This document shows, piece by piece, positions 61,424-64,000 of a DNA stretch of 64,000 nt. Below the pieces are notes generated by a model. The model did no database searches. It worked only from the letters and a program-made list of their open reading frames with translations, and was not told where the DNA came from. Within the stretch, counting starts at the first letter, position 1. Each line of letters starts with the position of its first letter. Origin of the DNA: Marinoscillum sp965229915. Lineage in GTDB: Bacteria; Bacteroidota; Bacteroidia; Cytophagales; Cyclobacteriaceae. The position numbers and the translations under genes are program-made. The stretch covers positions 2,232,001-2,296,000 of the forward strand of contig NZ_CBDDJZ010000001.1 in NCBI RefSeq assembly GCF_965229915.1, in the 5' to 3' direction.

Positions 61424-62887
61424 ATGTCATACAAGGTAGCAATTATCGGTAGTGGTATAGCTGGAATCGCTTCGGCTATTCGATTAGCTCGCAGGGGTCA
61501 TCAGGTGGAAGTGTTTGAAGCAGCGTCACAGCCAGGAGGCAAGCTCAATGAAATTACTTTGGGCAAGTACCGATTTGATGCAGGTCCATCGCTTTTCACG
61601 CTTCCACAACTTGTCGACGAATTGTTCTCCCTTTGTGGAGAAAATCCACGCGAACACTTTCACTACTCCAAATTGCCGATCAATTGCCAATACTTCTTCT
61701 CTGATGGAACAGAGCTCACGGCTTTCGCTGATCATAAGCAACTAAAACAAGAAATTCATCAGAAGACCGGTGAGTCTCCAGAGGCAGTTGATCAAGCAAT
61801 TGAAAACAGTCGGCAATTGTATGATACCCTGAGTGAGTTGTTCATGTTCAGTTCACTACAGGATATCCGGACCTTTTTTAATAAAACGGCTTTCAAAGCA
61901 TACTTGCGAATTCCCCGGCTGGGTTTCTTCCAAACCATGGATGGAGCTAACAAAGCCTTGTTTAGGGACCCACGCATGGTCCAGCTCTTCAATCGCTATG
62001 CCACTTACAACGGATCTTCTCCGTACAAAACTCCTGCTACTATGAACATCATCCCTCACCTGGAGATGTCAATTGGTGCCTACTTCCCACAAGGTGGAAT
62101 GTATGCGATTACAAAGGCTCTTGTTGCTTTGGCTGAAAGACAAGGTGTGGTGTTTCACTACAACACGCGAGTGGATAAGATTCTTATTGAGCGAAAGAGA
62201 ATAGTCGGTATCAGAGTTGGAGATAATCGGCTCCCATATGATCGGGTAGTATCTAACATGGATATTGTCAACTCTTATAAGAAGCTGATGCCCCAAATAA
62301 AAGCACCTAGTTTTCTTTTGAAGCAACCTAAATCGAGTTCAGCGTTGATTTTCTATTGGGGCATCAAAAAGCAATTTAAACAGCTAGATGTCCACAATAT
62401 TTTCTTCTCTGGAGACTACAAGGACGAGTTTGAACATCTATTCGAAAAGGGGACCATCTCGGATGATCCTACAGTCTATATTCATATCTCATCCAAATGC
62501 GAAGCGTCAGACGCTCCTACCTATGGTGAAAACTGGTTTACGATGATTAATGTGCCCAATAACCAGGGGCAGAATTGGGACCAGTTGATCACTGAAGCCC
62601 GGGTAAAAATCCTGAAGAAACTGTCCAGCCAACTCGGCACACCAATTGAAGACTTCATTGAATGTGAAGATTACCTGGACCCGAGACTAATTGAATCGAA
62701 GACAAGTTCCGCCCAAGGGGCACTTTATGGCAATAGCTCAAACAATCTATTCGCGGCATTTTTAAGACATGCCAACAAAAGCCGAAGGATCAAAGGACTG
62801 TATTTCTGTGGAGGCAGTGTTCATCCTGGCGGAGGAATCCCCATGAGTTTATCTTCAGCCAAAATCATGGCCGATTCTTTTAGTTAA
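61424..62887 (+). CDS. Carotenoid desaturase, CrtI/CrtD family
   Basis: 487 residues. FAD fold VAIIGSGIAGIASAIRLARRG (4-24), EAASQPGGKLNEI, DAGPSLFTLP near 55, YFPQGGMYAITKAL near 218, and the end LYFCGGSVHPGGGIPMSLSSAK. In this family, phytoene desaturase (CrtI) and hydroxy-carotenoid 3,4-desaturase (CrtD) cannot be told apart by eye. The lack of other crt genes nearby leaves it open. It introduces double bonds into a carotenoid, membrane-associated. Overlaps the next gene by 8 bases, convergent. Confidence 0.88.
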   Translation: MSYKVAIIGSGIAGIASAIRLARRGHQVEVFEAASQPGGKLNEITLGKYRFDAGPSLFTLPQLVDELFSLCGENPREHFHYSKLPINCQYFFSDGTELTAFADHKQLKQEIHQKTGESPEAVDQAIENSRQLYDTLSELFMFSSLQDIRTFFNKTAFKAYLRIPRLGFFQTMDGANKALFRDPRMVQLFNRYATYNGSSPYKTPATMNIIPHLEMSIGAYFPQGGMYAITKALVALAERQGVVFHYNTRVDKILIERKRIVGIRVGDNRLPYDRVVSNMDIVNSYKKLMPQIKAPSFLLKQPKSSSALIFYWGIKKQFKQLDVHNIFFSGDYKDEFEHLFEKGTISDDPTVYIHISSKCEASDAPTYGENWFTMINVPNNQGQNWDQLITEARVKILKKLSSQLGTPIEDFIECEDYLDPRLIESKTSSAQGALYGNSSNNLFAAFLRHANKSRRIKGLYFCGGSVHPGGGIPMSLSSAKIMADSFS

Positions 62888-64000
62888 CAGCTTCTTTGGG
62901 TTGATTCGGGAACAAAGCAGAATAACTTTCATAAATGGCCTGAATGTTGGAAACATAGGTTACTGGCTCTATCCCTCTGCAATAGCCAAACTGCACTACT
63001 TCATCATTGAAGTATTTACTCGAAGATTTCTTAAGCAGAAAATCACTTACCTCGTTCCAGCTTTGAGGGTCTCCACCAAATTTATTAGTCAGTCGAATGG
63101 CATCCATCACATGCCCATGACCTACATTGTAAGCGGCTAATACAAACTTGGTTCGTTCCGAATCCTCTGGTATGTGTTTCTCAAAATAGTCCTGCAACCA
63201 TTTGAGATGCATGGTCCCTGCATACAGGTTTTGTGCAGGGTTAGTTAAGTTTTTGACTCCATACTCTTCTGCAGTAGCCGGTAGCAATTGAAGTAACCCT
63301 ATGGCACCTGCCCAGGATTCACTGGTAGGGTCAAACTTGGACTCCTTATATACCTGAGCAGCGAGTAATCGCCAATCCCACCCCAGAGTATCGGCATGTA
63401 TTCTGAACAGGGAATCATATGGAGACAACTTACCGCCTCCCACGGAGAAGTATTCGCTTCTGGTTCTTTGCAGAGCACTTTTGCGGCTTTTGAAATACTT
63501 GTTGTAAATCGTATAGTAGTCCGGTTTTTTTCGCATTTCCAGAATCCACGCATTTAACGTGTCCAGAAGATCAGGAGCATTCTTGCGCACTCCCCATGCT
63601 ATTTGTGTGGGAAAGCTGATAGCAGTTTCTACATCCAGGTTGGGGTGGTAAGTGGAGTTTACCAATGCAATGTCTTCTTCAGCTACTGTATAGTCTATCT
63701 CACCTTCTGCAACTTTTCTAATGATGGTTTCAGTCTCCACCTCTGGATCATCCTGAATGATCAGAATGTCTCCGCCTATTTCATTGGATAAGTTCTGCAG
63801 CCGATCCACATAGGAAGAGCTGTTTCTTACCACCACTTCCTTTCCAATGAGATCAACTGGATTCCTGATCAGTGCGTTTTCAATTTCGTGGAGTTTCATA
63901 TCCCGCCAGTTTGCCGGCTTGCGCTGGACGAGAACCATTTCCACCAGATTGTGGTAGTGGGTAAATGCGATTCTCTTCTTACGTTCTTTGGTGACTGTCA
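62880..64000 (-). CDS. MltF-like lytic transglycosylase, 5' end cut by window edge
   Basis: The frame is open to the right edge, so the N-terminus, including any signal, lies outside. An in-frame GTG at 63944 is not the likely start, because good protein sequence (KKRIAFTHYHNL) continues beyond it. N-terminal part: a type 3 solute-binding-like domain. C-terminal part from about residue 190 of the visible sequence: an SLT lytic transglycosylase, with the catalytic Glu in YKESKFDPTSESWAGAIGLLQLLP and the AAYNVGHGHV motif. Cleaves peptidoglycan at the outer membrane. Confidence 0.9.
   Translation of the reverse strand, partial: TVTKERKKRIAFTHYHNLVEMVLVQRKPANWRDMKLHEIENALIRNPVDLIGKEVVVRNSSSYVDRLQNLSNEIGGDILIIQDDPEVETETIIRKVAEGEIDYTVAEEDIALVNSTYHPNLDVETAISFPTQIAWGVRKNAPDLLDTLNAWILEMRKKPDYYTIYNKYFKSRKSALQRTRSEYFSVGGGKLSPYDSLFRIHADTLGWDWRLLAAQVYKESKFDPTSESWAGAIGLLQLLPATAEEYGVKNLTNPAQNLYAGTMHLKWLQDYFEKHIPEDSERTKFVLAAYNVGHGHVMDAIRLTNKFGGDPQSWNEVSDFLLKKSSSKYFNDEVVQFGYCRGIEPVTYVSNIQAIYESYSALFPNQPKEAVN

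Overview
The window looks like part of the chromosome of a free-living, aerobic member of the Bacteroidetes, probably a marine or soil Cytophagales-type bacterium. The evidence is a SusC-type TonB-dependent receptor, BatD, many lipoproteins with a Cys lipobox followed by Lys/Asp-rich residues, exported proteins starting with a DGVGIGT module, promoter-like TTG-N19/20-TAnnTTTG sequences in place of sigma70 boxes, almost no Shine-Dalgarno sites, and a CrtI/CrtD-type carotenoid desaturase. No tRNA, rRNA, CRISPR array, transposase or prophage structural block was seen. Genus and species cannot be named from the sequence alone.

Layout. 1-11.6 kb: lipoproteins of unknown role, chorismate synthase, a BatD-like protein, a small conserved-looking protein, two secreted phage-tail-like proteins and a tricorn-type protease. 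11.7-17.3 kb: an orphan TonB receptor, O-succinylhomoserine sulfhydrylase, a rhodanese, a MITE-like repeat and a serine beta-lactamase-like lipoprotein. 17.4-43.0 kb: a large assimilatory nitrate/nitrite cluster. It holds cobA (siroheme), nirB, nirD, a NarX/NarL-like two-component system, a GH5 glycosidase, a Crp/Fnr regulator, a porin, the ABC transporter nrtABCD, narK, a fused nitrate reductase, a rubredoxin-tailed protein built on a siroheme-reductase scaffold, and mobA. It is split at 31.8-36.1 kb by an accessory island: a small secreted protein, a toxin-antitoxin pair, a repeat-containing lipoprotein, and a Fic protein with 41-bp tandem repeats on both sides. 43-49 kb: trehalase, a haloperoxidase/PAP2-like lipoprotein, PruA, a YjjG-type phosphatase and an ArsR regulator. 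49-55.4 kb: a carboxypeptidase-regulatory-like protein, a dipeptidase, two paralogous lipoproteins around a third secreted tail-like protein, and a membrane protein with a zinc-ribbon end. 55.4-60.8 kb: kynurenine-pathway genes (aldehyde dehydrogenase, atypical SDR, HAAO, KynU, KMO). 60.8-64 kb: a TerB-like protein, a carotenoid desaturase and an MltF-like lytic transglycosylase cut by the window edge.

How the nitrate genes seem to work together: nitrate enters through the porin and NrtABCD or NarK. The fused Mo/FeS/FAD enzyme reduces it to nitrite, using cofactor maturation by MobA. NirBD then reduces nitrite to ammonium with siroheme made via CobA. A 16-bp palindrome, TACGTA-N4-TACGTA, recurs in the intergenic regions before cobA/nirB, the sensor kinase, the crp/fnr gene, the porin and narK. 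It has the geometry of a Crp/Fnr operator and is proposed as the site of the encoded regulator.

The most unusual items are this operator set, the rubredoxin protein on a cysteine-less siroheme-reductase scaffold, the Fic gene flanked by 41-bp arrays, and the family of secreted proteins carrying phage-tail modules.
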